In this document: piece by piece, positions 33,941 through 42,025 of the stretch
Layout of the letters: every line of letters starts with the position of its first letter
Position numbering within the stretch: the first letter of the stretch is position 1
From: an uncultured Dorea sp.
GTDB taxonomy: Bacteria > Bacillota > Clostridia > Lachnospirales > Lachnospiraceae
NCBI GenBank assembly: GCA_910579925.1
Contig: CAJTVY010000029.1
Span: 1 to 45,785 of the forward strand
Direction of reading: 5' to 3'
Length of the DNA: 45,785 bases
Notes under the pieces: model-generated
The model's database searches: none
Told to the model about the DNA's origin: nothing
What the model saw: the letters and a program-made list of their open reading frames with translations, nothing else
Program-made: the position numbers and the translations under genes

Positions 33941-36067
33941 TTAAAAATATGCCTCGACATTTCGCCGGAAACTCACATATGTTGTGATAAAATACAATCC
34001 GTAAATCCCGAAGAACAGAAGAAATGTCAATCCGAAATAGTAAATAACCGCCGAATGGATGCCTGTATAAAAGATAAATTTTCCGCTCATGAACACAGAC
34101 ACACTTCCGCCAATCACACACGCAAGGAACACGGGACAAAGGTAATATCCGGCAAGCTGCCGGAAGATAACCCTGCCGATCTCCCGCCTGGTCATCCCCA
34201 GATTCTTTAAGACGGAGTAGCGAAACCGATATTTAGCAGAATCGCTTAACTGATGGACGGACAATACTGTCAATGCAACGCACAGGAAAACCAGCCCTAT
34301 ATAAAAACAGGGAAAGATCAGTGCAGACAACAGATATTTTGTCTCCGGGATCAGATTATCCCGCACCATATTTGTCAACGCCATCACGACAATCGTATCT
34401 GAGCCGCAGCAGATATTTCCAGCCATCTGCTTATGCCCTCCAAAATCTTCATCTGTCTCTTCCTCATATTCCTCGTCATCCGGTTCTGCCAGTTCATCCA
34501 GTTTCTTTCCCAGACCCGCCGGCGCTTCACCCTTAATATCAACGGCCAGTTCTGCATAGTAAGGCGTAAGGGAAGAAATCGCAGAATCCGGTACAACGAT
34601 CACGTAATCCCCGCCATTATGTCCGTCCTGGGAAAACGACTCTGTATAATACCCTGCGAACTTAAGTTCACCCTCTTCACCTTCTATCGCTATATCATCC
34701 GTCATACTTTCCACTTCCTTGCGGATTCTCTCTTTAATATGAATAATATACTCGTGCTTTTTAAGCTGTACCTCGGAAAGCCCGAGCATCCTGCGAAGGT
34801 CATTATAGTCCGACACTTTCATATAAGTATCATACCTGCAGTAAAAACCGCCGTCTGCCAAATCTTTTTCTAGTTTCTTAAGGTCGGGGCTGCCGTCTTT
34901 CTTCAGATACATATTCCCAAAGGTTTTTAAATGGGTACTCAGCCATACATTCACTTGATTCGCCCGTTCTGATTCTTCCTGATTCTTTGCCGGAATATCT
35001 GCATAGATATAATACCGTACTGCATTCAGTACCTGGGCCTCTTCTTCGATCACCTCAATCTCATCTGCGAAGTCATCCTCCACATCGTCGCTGTTAATCT
35101 GCACGTCGAAGGGGAATTTTGTCTCAAGAAGCTTATTCTGATAGTCGCTGAACATCAGTGCAACCGTACATCCCATAAATGCAATGGCAAATAGCGCCGT
35201 CAATGTCCCCATGGTAAAACTCATAGTCTTAAGCTTGGAAGAAAACTGTCTGAACAGGAACAGGTTCTCTCCTCTAAAGATCCCGTTTCCCTTCTTTCTT
35301 ACATAGCATACCAGCCAGGAGGACAGTCCGGTATAGAACAGATAAATCACAAGCACAATACCTACAAGAAAGAACAGTATGTGTCCTGCATCCCGGATCC
35401 CGCCGAAGAAAATAAATACCGCAAAGACTGCGAGAAACAGAAGCGATACAGGAAAAAACCATTTTTTCAACTGTTCATGGGATTCTTTGATCTCTTCATT
35501 CTTTTTCTGCGCCTCCATCAGATCCCGTATGTTCATCTTCCGAAATCTTCTGTTGCTTCGCAAAAGCGCCAGAAGATAGCATCCTCCATAGCATCCTGCC
35601 GTCATCAGAATGCACGATCCATTAAATTCCATATGGATATCATATTTTATCTGAATCATGCTGTACAGAATCGCCATGATTACCTGCTGCAGAAGGAATC
35701 CCAGCGCCATTCCGCTGAAAAACGCTCCTGTTCCAAGCAGGGCGTTTTCCCGAATGTACAGACGGGCCACTTCCTTCTTCTCCATGCCGATCAGAAGATA
35801 GATCCCAAACTCCTGGCTTCGTTTCTCCAGCATGAACCGAACCATATAGTTGATCAGCCACGCAACGATCAGCACAATAAAGAATGTTGCAAGTCCTACC
35901 AGCGCTATCATAATTCCTGCAAGACCGAACATTTCTTCAAGATCTCTGGTAAAGATCAGACTGTTGAAAGCAAACATCAGAGCGGTTACAAAGGTCATAG
36001 TGATAAAATAAACCAGATAGTCTCTGGCGGAACGCCTCACATTCCGAAAAGCAAGTTTACCGAGCAT
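33941..36067 (-). CDS. BceB-type ABC transporter permease
   Basis: 708 aa permease of the FtsX/MacB superfamily. N-terminal LAFRNVRRSARDYLVYFITM is typical of BceB. It shows about ten TM segments with a large extracellular insert of about 250 residues (around 310-580) between the seventh and eighth, the hallmark of peptide-antibiotic sensing and resistance transporters (bacitracin, lantibiotics). The insert is unusually acidic (EPDDEEYEEETDEDF). It overlaps the end of the ATPase gene by 11 bases, with GGAGGTG upstream of the ATG. No BceRS two-component genes are next to it in the window. Confidence 0.93.
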   Translation of the reverse strand: MLGKLAFRNVRRSARDYLVYFITMTFVTALMFAFNSLIFTRDLEEMFGLAGIMIALVGLATFFIVLIVAWLINYMVRFMLEKRSQEFGIYLLIGMEKKEVARLYIRENALLGTGAFFSGMALGFLLQQVIMAILYSMIQIKYDIHMEFNGSCILMTAGCYGGCYLLALLRSNRRFRKMNIRDLMEAQKKNEEIKESHEQLKKWFFPVSLLFLAVFAVFIFFGGIRDAGHILFFLVGIVLVIYLFYTGLSSWLVCYVRKKGNGIFRGENLFLFRQFSSKLKTMSFTMGTLTALFAIAFMGCTVALMFSDYQNKLLETKFPFDVQINSDDVEDDFADEIEVIEEEAQVLNAVRYYIYADIPAKNQEESERANQVNVWLSTHLKTFGNMYLKKDGSPDLKKLEKDLADGGFYCRYDTYMKVSDYNDLRRMLGLSEVQLKKHEYIIHIKERIRKEVESMTDDIAIEGEEGELKFAGYYTESFSQDGHNGGDYVIVVPDSAISSLTPYYAELAVDIKGEAPAGLGKKLDELAEPDDEEYEEETDEDFGGHKQMAGNICCGSDTIVVMALTNMVRDNLIPETKYLLSALIFPCFYIGLVFLCVALTVLSVHQLSDSAKYRFRYSVLKNLGMTRREIGRVIFRQLAGYYLCPVFLACVIGGSVSVFMSGKFIFYTGIHSAVIYYFGLTFLLFFGIYGLYFITTYVSFRRNVEAYF

Positions 36068-36824
36068 CGCTTACTTCACCTCCCGTCAGGGCAAGCACAT
36101 CCAGAATTTCATTTAAAAATTCCCGTCTGTTCTTTGAGCCCCGCAGCAGTTCATGAAAAATACGCCCGTCCTTCAAGAACAGAATCCGGCTGCAGTAGCT
36201 GGCGGAAAACGCATCATGTGTCACCATCAGAATCGTTGCCTTAAGCTTCTGGTTCATATCTGTAAATGTCTCAAGCAGCGTCTGGGCAGACCGGGAATCT
36301 AATGCGCCGGTAGGCTCGTCTGCCAGAATCAGACGAGGACGGTTCACCAGAGCCCTTGCGCAGGCACATCGCTGCTTCTGCCCGCCTGACACCTGGTAGG
36401 GAAACTGGTTCCGTACGTCTTCGATGCCCAGTAGTTTCAGAATCTCGTCGCACTTTCTCTGGATTTCCTTCTTTTTCTCTTTGCGAAGAGCCATGGCAAG
36501 GATAATATTTTCCTCGATGGTCAGCGTATCCAGAAGATTATAGTCCTGGAATACGAATCCCAGATTCGCCTTCCGGAATCTGGCAAGGTCATTTTCTTTC
36601 ATTTCCGCAATGTCTGTGTCCCCGTACCAGATATGGCCTGCCGTTACCTGGTCGATGGTGGACAGCATATTCAGGAGGGTCGTCTTACCGGAGCCAGACG
36701 CCCCCATGATTCCCATGAACTCTCCTTTTGACACAGTAAAACTAACCCGGTCGATGGCCTTTGTCACATTCGAGGCGTTGCCGTAATATTTTTCAACATC
36801 ACATACCTGGATATAATCACTCAT
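36057..36824 (-). CDS. BceA-type ABC transporter ATPase
   Basis: 255 aa. Walker A GASGSGKTT, signature VSGGQKQR, Walker B LILADEPTGALD and the H-loop VTHD are intact. It energises the BceB-type permease encoded immediately downstream. The ATG of MSDYIQVCDVEKYYG is chosen because GGGAGAG lies 7 nt upstream; the frame stays open 34 codons further without a ribosome site. A candidate operator (inverted repeat 36951-36976) lies about 130 bp upstream. Confidence 0.95.
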   Translation of the reverse strand: MSDYIQVCDVEKYYGNASNVTKAIDRVSFTVSKGEFMGIMGASGSGKTTLLNMLSTIDQVTAGHIWYGDTDIAEMKENDLARFRKANLGFVFQDYNLLDTLTIEENIILAMALRKEKKKEIQRKCDEILKLLGIEDVRNQFPYQVSGGQKQRCACARALVNRPRLILADEPTGALDSRSAQTLLETFTDMNQKLKATILMVTHDAFSASYCSRILFLKDGRIFHELLRGSKNRREFLNEILDVLALTGGEVSDAR

Positions 36825-36950
36825 ATATTGTCTCTCCCTTCTGTCATGAATGTTTTCCATGGGATCTGAGCCACAGGCGGTCAGATTCCCTCTTTCTGTC
36901 AGTCTTATCTTATCAGAAGTGTACAATATATAGTATCGGCTTTCCTTGCA

Positions 36951-36976
36951 GTTATCTTACAGTTTTGTAAGATAAC
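36951..36976. promoter_or_regulatory. Inverted repeat upstream of bceAB, possible operator
   Basis: Perfect 10-bp arms GTTATCTTAC and GTAAGATAAC separated by 6 nt. The half-site core TTATCTTA recurs at 36905-36912. There is no U-tract, so an operator for a response regulator is more likely than a terminator. The 317 bp between bceA and int hold only this repeat and the integrase-linked repeats; no gene is visible. Confidence 0.4.
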
Positions 36977-36981
36977 CGGGG

Positions 36982-37060
36982 TTCACGTATCTTCTTATAA
37001 GTCGTTAAAACGTGATAAAACCGCAGTTTTTGGGGTTTTCATTTCACGTATCTTCTTATA
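36982..37060. repeat. 18-bp direct repeat pair near the element end
   Basis: TTCACGTATCTTCTTATA occurs exactly at 36982-36999 and 37043-37060 (61 bp apart), just past the 3' end of the integrase gene. One copy may mark the junction of element and chromosome, or both may be recombinase-binding sites. A shorter match, TTCACGTAT, lies at 41754. Confidence 0.6.
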
Positions 37061-37083
37061 TCTTTTTATAATTTTACAACAAA

Positions 37084-37138
37084 GTGAGGTAAAATGTGTT
37101 GTAAATTACAACAGATGTGATGTAAAATGTGTTGTAAA
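37084..37138. repeat. Arm-type direct repeats and palindrome beside int
   Basis: Two 22-bp copies with one mismatch (37084-37105 and 37117-37138, core GTAAAATGTGTTGTAAA) lie 33 bp apart directly after int. The first copy also forms a palindrome TGTTGTAA-A-TTACAACA (37097-37113), and an inverted TTTTACAAC lies at 37072-37080. Tn916 Int binds comparable DR-2 repeats inside the element ends with its N-terminal domain, which this integrase keeps. Confidence 0.65.
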
Positions 37139-37141
37139 AAT

Positions 37142-38380
37142 TTATGCCTGTTTTTGTTGATTTTTGGCGGTTTTCAGCATTTCCTCCATAACCCTTTCTT
37201 CAGTTATATGGTTGTAAACCTCGTTTGTGACCTTAGAAGATTTATGTCCCATGAGATATTGCAGTACCTTCATATCCATGCCATTCTCTGCATTTCTGGT
37301 ACATCCAGTATGCCGGAGAATGTGCGGAGTCAGATATCCAATCTTATTTTTAGGATATTTACTGTTGTAAGAAGCTTTTAATCGTAATAGTTCTTCACGA
37401 AATGTACCTGCACAAATCAAACTGCCATATTCAGAAAAGAATATAAAATCTGTTACGTTATCTACCTCTATATCTTCCTTCCGAGTGATAAAATAACTCT
37501 TTCTCATCTCTTTTAACACTTTGTAGAGACGGTCTGTCATTGGAATATATCTCACGTTTCTTCCTTTTGTCGGAATAATACGAAATCTGGTGCAGTCCTC
37601 ACCCACATACTTTTTATATTGAAGCTGATGGTTGATTGATATAATCCTTTCTTTCATATTAATATCATTCCATGTTATTCCCGCAAATTCGCTTACCCTG
37701 CACATGGAATCAACTAAAAATACTAATTTGCGATACATAGTAGGATGATACTTCTGAGCATACTTTAATAATGCTTCCTGTTCATTGACTGTTAATGCTT
37801 GTTTTTCTGTATTACATCCTTCGATTTGGTCTAATGCCCTTACTGTGGGATTTTTATCAATAAACTCTTCATCTATTGCCATGTTAAATACTGCTGATAA
37901 CATTTTCTGGTAGAATATAATTGTCCCATACGATAACCCTTTATCCTGTAAAGAAACATATAACTCCACGATATGAATTTTCTTGATTTCCTGGACCTTC
38001 ATTTTTCCTATGGAAGATTCCCTAATATATTTATTGTACATACTTACATAATTCATTACCGTATTTGGAGATAAAGGCTTTCCTTTATGCTTTTTCTTTT
38101 TCACATAAATATCAAACATTTCATTCAATGTTATATTCCCATGAAAAATATTCTCACCTTCTAATAAACTTTTTTGTATCTCTTTTTCTTTCTCCCGCAA
38201 TGATTTATCTGACTTTTTCCCTGCTGGCACTTTATCCGAGGGCAACAGGCTCCAACTATATACGGAATGTCTCTTTTTGTCCAGCCCTATGTACTGATAT
38301 TGGTATCTTCCGTCGACTCTCTGGCTCTCACCTTCTTTTAATGTTCTTCCTCTGTTATCCTTTCTTTTTATATCTGACAT
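37142..38380 (-). CDS. int: Tn916-family tyrosine integrase
   Basis: 412 aa. The N-terminal arm-binding domain (DNRGRTLKEGESQRVDGRYQ) closely follows Tn916 Int, then a SAM-like core-binding domain (about 80-180) and the catalytic domain with R228, K272, H353, R356, H379 and nucleophile Y389 (EVYNHI). All catalytic residues are present, so it should be active in excision and integration. AAAGGAG precedes the start. It lies downstream of xis, with a hairpin between them, in the arrangement of Tn916. Confidence 0.96.
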   Translation of the reverse strand: MSDIKRKDNRGRTLKEGESQRVDGRYQYQYIGLDKKRHSVYSWSLLPSDKVPAGKKSDKSLREKEKEIQKSLLEGENIFHGNITLNEMFDIYVKKKKHKGKPLSPNTVMNYVSMYNKYIRESSIGKMKVQEIKKIHIVELYVSLQDKGLSYGTIIFYQKMLSAVFNMAIDEEFIDKNPTVRALDQIEGCNTEKQALTVNEQEALLKYAQKYHPTMYRKLVFLVDSMCRVSEFAGITWNDINMKERIISINHQLQYKKYVGEDCTRFRIIPTKGRNVRYIPMTDRLYKVLKEMRKSYFITRKEDIEVDNVTDFIFFSEYGSLICAGTFREELLRLKASYNSKYPKNKIGYLTPHILRHTGCTRNAENGMDMKVLQYLMGHKSSKVTNEVYNHITEERVMEEMLKTAKNQQKQA

Positions 38381-38401
38381 TTTTTAACTCCTTTCACAGA
38401 A

Positions 38402-38443
38402 AGAGCCTTAATATGATAAAAATCTTATCACATTTAAGGCTCT
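38402..38443 (-). other. Hairpin in the int leader
   Basis: A long imperfect stem of about 18 bp (38402-38419 with 38425-38443, outer AGAGCCTTAA/TTAAGGCTCT perfect) lies between xis and int. On the minus strand it is followed only by TTTCTG, so it could be a weak terminator or attenuator that lowers int expression from the xis transcript. Confidence 0.5.
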
Positions 38444-38497
38444 CCTTCAATCTACTACATCTATATTCTTAGAACTATATTTTTCTATCTTTATATT

Positions 38498-38695
38498 TCA
38501 AATCCAATCTTTGCTTTCAATATACTGTTCAAATGGTCTTCGCTTAATCAATTTTTTCTTATTTCCCACCGATAAAACAAACGTACAGTTCGGACTGTCC
38601 ACCAGTTCTCTTAGTCGGTTCTCTCCGATATTTGAATATTCTGCTGCTTCTTTTATAGTCAAATTAAGTTTTGCCCATATTGGACAACTTGTCAT
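38498..38695 (-). CDS. xis: Tn916-type excisionase
   Basis: 65 aa small winged-helix protein, very like Tn916 Xis (67 aa): PIWAKLNLTIKEAAEYSNIG, then ENRLRELV and IKRRPFEQYIES. It bends DNA at the element ends and steers Int towards excision. The start with AAGGA 10 nt upstream is used; an ATG at 38722, 3 nt after GGAGG, is a possible alternative. It is 117 bp before int. Confidence 0.9.
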   Translation of the reverse strand: MTSCPIWAKLNLTIKEAAEYSNIGENRLRELVDSPNCTFVLSVGNKKKLIKRRPFEQYIESKDWI

Positions 38696-38795
38696 GGTAT
38701 ATTCTTCCTTGCTAATGTCCATGTACCTCCATAAAATTTTATTCAAAAGCGGCAGCAGACTATAACCGTCCACTGCCTACGCAAATTCAAAATGC

Positions 38796-38820
38796 CGGTT
38801 ATGCATACCATGCATAACCG
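38796..38820 (-). terminator. Inverted repeat upstream of xis, possible terminator
   Basis: Perfect 11-bp arms CGGTTATGCAT / ATGCATAACCG with a 3-nt loop, followed on the minus strand by GCATTTTG. It could end the 38928-39185 transcript; the U-tract is short. As a near-palindrome it could also be a protein-binding site upstream of xis. Confidence 0.45.
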
Positions 38821-38927
38821 ACATACTACTAAAATTATATGGTTACGTTACTATTTTTTGTATGGTTCTATTGCTATATCATTTCTGTCACAAGTCCCTT
38901 GGATTCCCAATCTCAGATTCCCAAACT

Positions 38928-39185
38928 CTAAACCGTATCAAATGTTTTCTTAATACTTCTCATATCCTTTATCAGTTCTGTATATTTCGCTTTTTCAGCT
39001 TTCAAATCGTCTAATGCCTCCTGCCATTGCTTCTTGATTCCCTCTAATTCAGAAATCAGATCATCTACACGCTTATTTTTAGATTCATCTGTGGATTTTG
39101 TATTCTTTGCCTTCAATGCGTCACCTTCTTCCTGTAATTTTGCATTTCTATTTCTTAATACCTTGATTGTCTTTTCCTGTGTCAT
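38928..39185 (-). CDS. Small coiled-coil protein of unknown function
   Basis: 85 aa, highly charged, predicted almost wholly helical with heptad-like spacing (LRNRNAKLQEEGDALKAK, VDDLISELEGIKKQWQEALDDL). GGAGG lies 10 nt before the ATG, so it is likely translated. It lies between the tape-measure fusion gene and xis. No family is recognised. A structural or adaptor role is possible. Confidence 0.65.
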   Translation of the reverse strand: MTQEKTIKVLRNRNAKLQEEGDALKAKNTKSTDESKNKRVDDLISELEGIKKQWQEALDDLKAEKAKYTELIKDMRSIKKTFDTV

Positions 39186-39341
39186 ATATATGTTACCTCC
39201 AAATATTGTCTATGATTCTGTATTGTTATTTAATTTTTACTTTTTTTGATGAATTGTTGTGTTGCTGTATGAAAGGGCAGAAGATGACACTCTCCAAACC
39301 CTTTATGCAATTTATCCACAAGGAAAATATAAATTATACTC

Positions 39342-41141
39342 TTAGATTTTTATCTTATATTTTTCAAAGCTACTACGCCCTGTTATTTCTGAGAACGCTA
39401 TTGTATGTATCAGTTTTTCAAATTTAGGGTCTTTTTGTAACTGTCTGGCGAAATCATTATAATCCTGTACGTGGTCAACATTAACATTAAAATGTATCTC
39501 ATTATTGATAGTAGTAGCAGGTTTCTCGGGCATTACAGGTTGCAGGGCCTCAGCCGATGGAGCATTAGGATGGAACCTTTTGATATAATCCCCTGGATTG
39601 TTTAACAATCCCCAAAGATTTTTCGTTGCGGCACTATTGTAAATCTGGTCGCCTCGATGTACCCTTGTAAGGATTGCTCCGTCTGACTTTCTGATTACCG
39701 TCTCTGGCTGGTGATTCTCATTTGTCCATGCCCACTGGTCTTTATCCACGCTTTCCGTACCGTTCTTGTATCCTTTTAACTGGTCGAGGCTTACCCATCC
39801 AAGGTCGCTGGATCCTAAACGGGAACCTTTTGAAATATGGTATGGCTTCGTTGCCCAGGAAGCTTTATTGATCTTTGTGATATACACAGTCTGACCTAAC
39901 ATCTGGCTCCCGTTCGGATTCAAGCCGTCAGAACTATAGAAATATTTTCCATTTGCAAATGTGACGGCATCTCCAACCCTTGGAACGCCATCACCACCGT
40001 TGGAAGATGGTTTGGTGGCGGGAGCCGGAGGCGTTGGAAGCGTAGGTCTGGAAATCTGTTCTGCCTGCTGTTTATCTGCATTTTCTATATTTTTATTCGC
40101 TGTTTCATCTGAAGCGTTCACGGCCTGCTGGATCAGGTTCTTCAGGTCATTGATTGCCGTCTGGACACCAGTAAGAGAGGACGTGAATTTATCGCCATAG
40201 GTTGTTATAACACCTGTCAGCTTATTCGTGCTGTCCGTCCATATGGTAGTCATACTGTCAGTAATCTTGTATCCGACACTTTCCGCTTCAGAAACAATCG
40301 TATCACGGATTGCGGAGGATTCTGAATTAACATTCCCGATTATGTCCATAATCAGAAGGTCTATATTATCAAGCCTCAAATTCAGAACAGTTTCATATTC
40401 CGTGTATAACTCGTCCAGAAGTTTTTTCTGTTCTGCAATGGCTTTCTGATACTGCGTTTCCTCTAAATCAGCTTTCAGTTCGTTCAGTTCGTTTTTTAGT
40501 TCCTGCCGGGTGGCGGCACCTTCTTCGGAATCATCACCCTGGAAGGACATCAGCTGCTTCTCGGCCTCGTTGATTTTTTTCTGCTTTTGTGAAATCTCTT
40601 TCTGGTAATCGTACAGATCCTTCTGGGTGTCCATCATGTCATTGTACTTATTAATCAGTTCCTGCAGGGAGTCTAACTGCTTATTGATTCCATCTTCAAC
40701 AAGGTCTTTGATCGCTTCTTTTTCATCCTCGGCGGCAAGAATGGATTCCTGCTGTAGTTCCAGTAATTCCTTCCTGCGGTCAACCAAGGTCTGATTATGC
40801 GGATCTTTGGATAATTCAGCTTGAATTTTCTCCATCTCTTTGCGGTACTCGTCAGCCTGGGACATGTAAGTATTGTAATTGACTCCATGCAGTCCCATGG
40901 CTGCTTTCCCTTCGTCTGTGATAAGACCCTTATCATCAAATTTAACCTTTAATTTACTTGTAATGTATCCTGCATCACGTAATGCCCAAACTTTCCTATT
41001 GATAGTCATTTGAGAATATGATAAGTCCGTTTTATTCACTTCCTCTGCTATTTCCTTTAATGTCATACCAGTTCCAGGACTATCTGCTCCTGAATCTATC
41101 AATATAGTCAATATCAATAACTGAACCTTATCAATTTCCAT
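39342..41141 (-). CDS. Chimeric protein: winged helix fused to phage tape-measure C-terminus
   Basis: 599 aa. Residues about 1-67 form a winged-helix DNA-binding domain (TLKEIAEEVNKTDLSYSQMT then VWALRDAGYIT). From about residue 70 the sequence resembles the C-terminal part of phage tail tape-measure proteins: long coiled coils (80-290), a linker PTLPTPPAPATKPS, an SH3-like segment (GDAVTFANGKYFYSSDG) and the end motif SDGAILTRVHRGDQIYNSAA with LWGLLNN. No other tail gene is near. The join falls near 40940, where the sequence also becomes more AT-rich. GAGGTG lies 6 nt before the start; an in-frame ATG pair 24 bases upstream is less suited. The frame is intact over its full length. Function unknown. 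Confidence 0.7.
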   Translation of the reverse strand: MEIDKVQLLILTILIDSGADSPGTGMTLKEIAEEVNKTDLSYSQMTINRKVWALRDAGYITSKLKVKFDDKGLITDEGKAAMGLHGVNYNTYMSQADEYRKEMEKIQAELSKDPHNQTLVDRRKELLELQQESILAAEDEKEAIKDLVEDGINKQLDSLQELINKYNDMMDTQKDLYDYQKEISQKQKKINEAEKQLMSFQGDDSEEGAATRQELKNELNELKADLEETQYQKAIAEQKKLLDELYTEYETVLNLRLDNIDLLIMDIIGNVNSESSAIRDTIVSEAESVGYKITDSMTTIWTDSTNKLTGVITTYGDKFTSSLTGVQTAINDLKNLIQQAVNASDETANKNIENADKQQAEQISRPTLPTPPAPATKPSSNGGDGVPRVGDAVTFANGKYFYSSDGLNPNGSQMLGQTVYITKINKASWATKPYHISKGSRLGSSDLGWVSLDQLKGYKNGTESVDKDQWAWTNENHQPETVIRKSDGAILTRVHRGDQIYNSAATKNLWGLLNNPGDYIKRFHPNAPSAEALQPVMPEKPATTINNEIHFNVNVDHVQDYNDFARQLQKDPKFEKLIHTIAFSEITGRSSFEKYKIKI

Positions 41142-41218
41142 ATATATCACCTCTCTTTCCATCATCTTTCTGGTTGTTTCTGGTTGATTATCAATTACTT
41201 ATCAATTCACCCAAATCT

Positions 41219-41243
41219 AAAAAATTATAGGCTTTTCAGCCTT
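41219..41243 (-). terminator. Short GNRA-loop terminator after the 36-aa ORF
   Basis: On the minus strand a 5-bp stem AGGCT-GAAA-AGCCT is followed by ATAATTTTTT. It lies 7 bases past the stop of the 36-aa ORF and upstream of the fusion gene. Confidence 0.45.
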
Positions 41244-41249
41244 TTGCAA

Positions 41250-41360
41250 TTAGGATGTATCATATTCTTCTACATTAGGGACTACTTTCTTCCTTATAAA
41301 AGAACATGATCTGATTTTCTCTCCATTACTTCCCTTACTACTCCTACTTTTTTCTTCCAT
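41250..41360 (-). CDS. 36-aa peptide, unknown function
   Basis: A short basic peptide (MEEKSRSSKGSNGEK...EEYDTS) with no hydrophobic segment. It is called because AAGGAGG stands 6 nt before the ATG and a terminator-like hairpin follows the stop. It lies about 280 nt downstream of the LexA-box promoter at 41646-41674. The frame is open upstream to an ATG at 41513, which would give an 87-aa product; that start has AAGGGA 4 nt away but is folded into an inverted repeat (41502-41511 with 41559-41568). Either product could be real. No family is recognised. Confidence 0.4.
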   Translation of the reverse strand: MEEKSRSSKGSNGEKIRSCSFIRKKVVPNVEEYDTS

Positions 41361-41501
41361 TGAAGTCCTCCTTGTGAAATTTTCAATGTTCATCATTAAA
41401 TTTTTCCTCTCACTTTTGTAAAAAGCGTAAACTAAGTAATGCTTCATCATGTTTGATGAAACGGCACTTTCAATATGGTAATTATTTTTATGGAAATTTT
41501 T

Positions 41502-41568
41502 GCAGAAACGCATGATATCCCTTGAAAATCAGACAAAACTGTGTGATAATACAAGTGAGCGTTTCTGC
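41502..41568 (-). other. Inverted repeat able to hide an upstream start codon
   Basis: GCAGAAACGC (41502-41511) and GCGTTTCTGC (41559-41568) are perfect inverted copies 47 bp apart. In the minus-strand transcript they would pair and cover ATGCGTTTCTGC, the start of the 87-codon frame beginning at 41513. The plus-strand antisense promoter lies between the arms. Confidence 0.5.
41522..41550 (+). promoter_or_regulatory. Plus-strand promoter of a short antisense RNA
   Basis: TTGAAA (41522-41527), 17 nt, GATAAT (41545-41550) with an upstream TG (extended -10). Confidence 0.6.
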
Positions 41569-41630
41569 TCTTAGTTATGTAATAGACCTGTCCGATGGTG
41601 CGCCAACACCGTTTGAGGAGAGGTCTTTTT
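41557..41630 (+). ncRNA. Predicted short RNA (about 75 nt), antisense to the SOS-box transcript
   Basis: From the promoter at 41522-41550 a transcript would start near 41557 and end at a terminator at 41584-41630: stem AGACCT/AGGTCT with inner TCC/GGA and GGTG/CACC pairs, then TTTTTG. It contains no ORF beyond ATG-TAA. It is fully complementary to the leader of the minus-strand transcript from 41646-41674. It could equally be the attenuated leader of the plus-strand cargo genes starting at 42026. Confidence 0.5.
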
Positions 41631-41645
41631 GTTTCCTTGATGGTT

Positions 41646-41696
41646 ATTATATATCGAATGTACGTTCTTGTCAACAGAAAGTCGAATGTTTGTTCT
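41646..41696 (-). promoter_or_regulatory. Consensus promoter with two LexA-like boxes
   Basis: Minus-strand TTGACA (41669-41674), 17 nt, TATAAT (41646-41651), a perfect sigma-A promoter. Its whole spacer except three bases is AGAACGTACATTCG (41655-41668), 12 of 14 to the Firmicute LexA box CGAACRNRYGTTYC on the other strand. A second copy, AGAACAAACATTCG, lies at 41683-41696. Repression by LexA (or a similar repressor) is expected. The region 41361-42025 holds these regulatory elements and a seven-codon ORF with a strong ribosome site at 41875-41898 (MEKEYFY), but no sizeable gene. Confidence 0.65.
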
Positions 41697-42025
41697 GGTT
41701 TTTGTTGGAAATTAACAATTATTGGATTGTATACAAAAAGATAACTATTTCACTTCACGTATATGAGAATAAATTATAATAATATTACTCAATACCAATT
41801 ATAAAAAAATAAATTAATCCGATATATAATTAAAAGTTTCTTATTTAATATGGTCAATATAAAGGAGAAAATATATGGAAAAAGAATACTTTTACTAAGA
41901 AATAATAGTTTTAAATATGGAAATTTGAGTATATTCGTTATATTAATTTAGAAATTATATTATAAAAATTTACGAAATTGATTTATTTCAATACTTTTTA
42001 TTCTAAATTAGAGAGGGAAATAACT

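Noticed and set aside
41447..41674. 75-codon minus-strand frame
   Set aside because: Its start lies within the LexA-box promoter itself, there is no ribosome site, and the peptide has no protein-like features.
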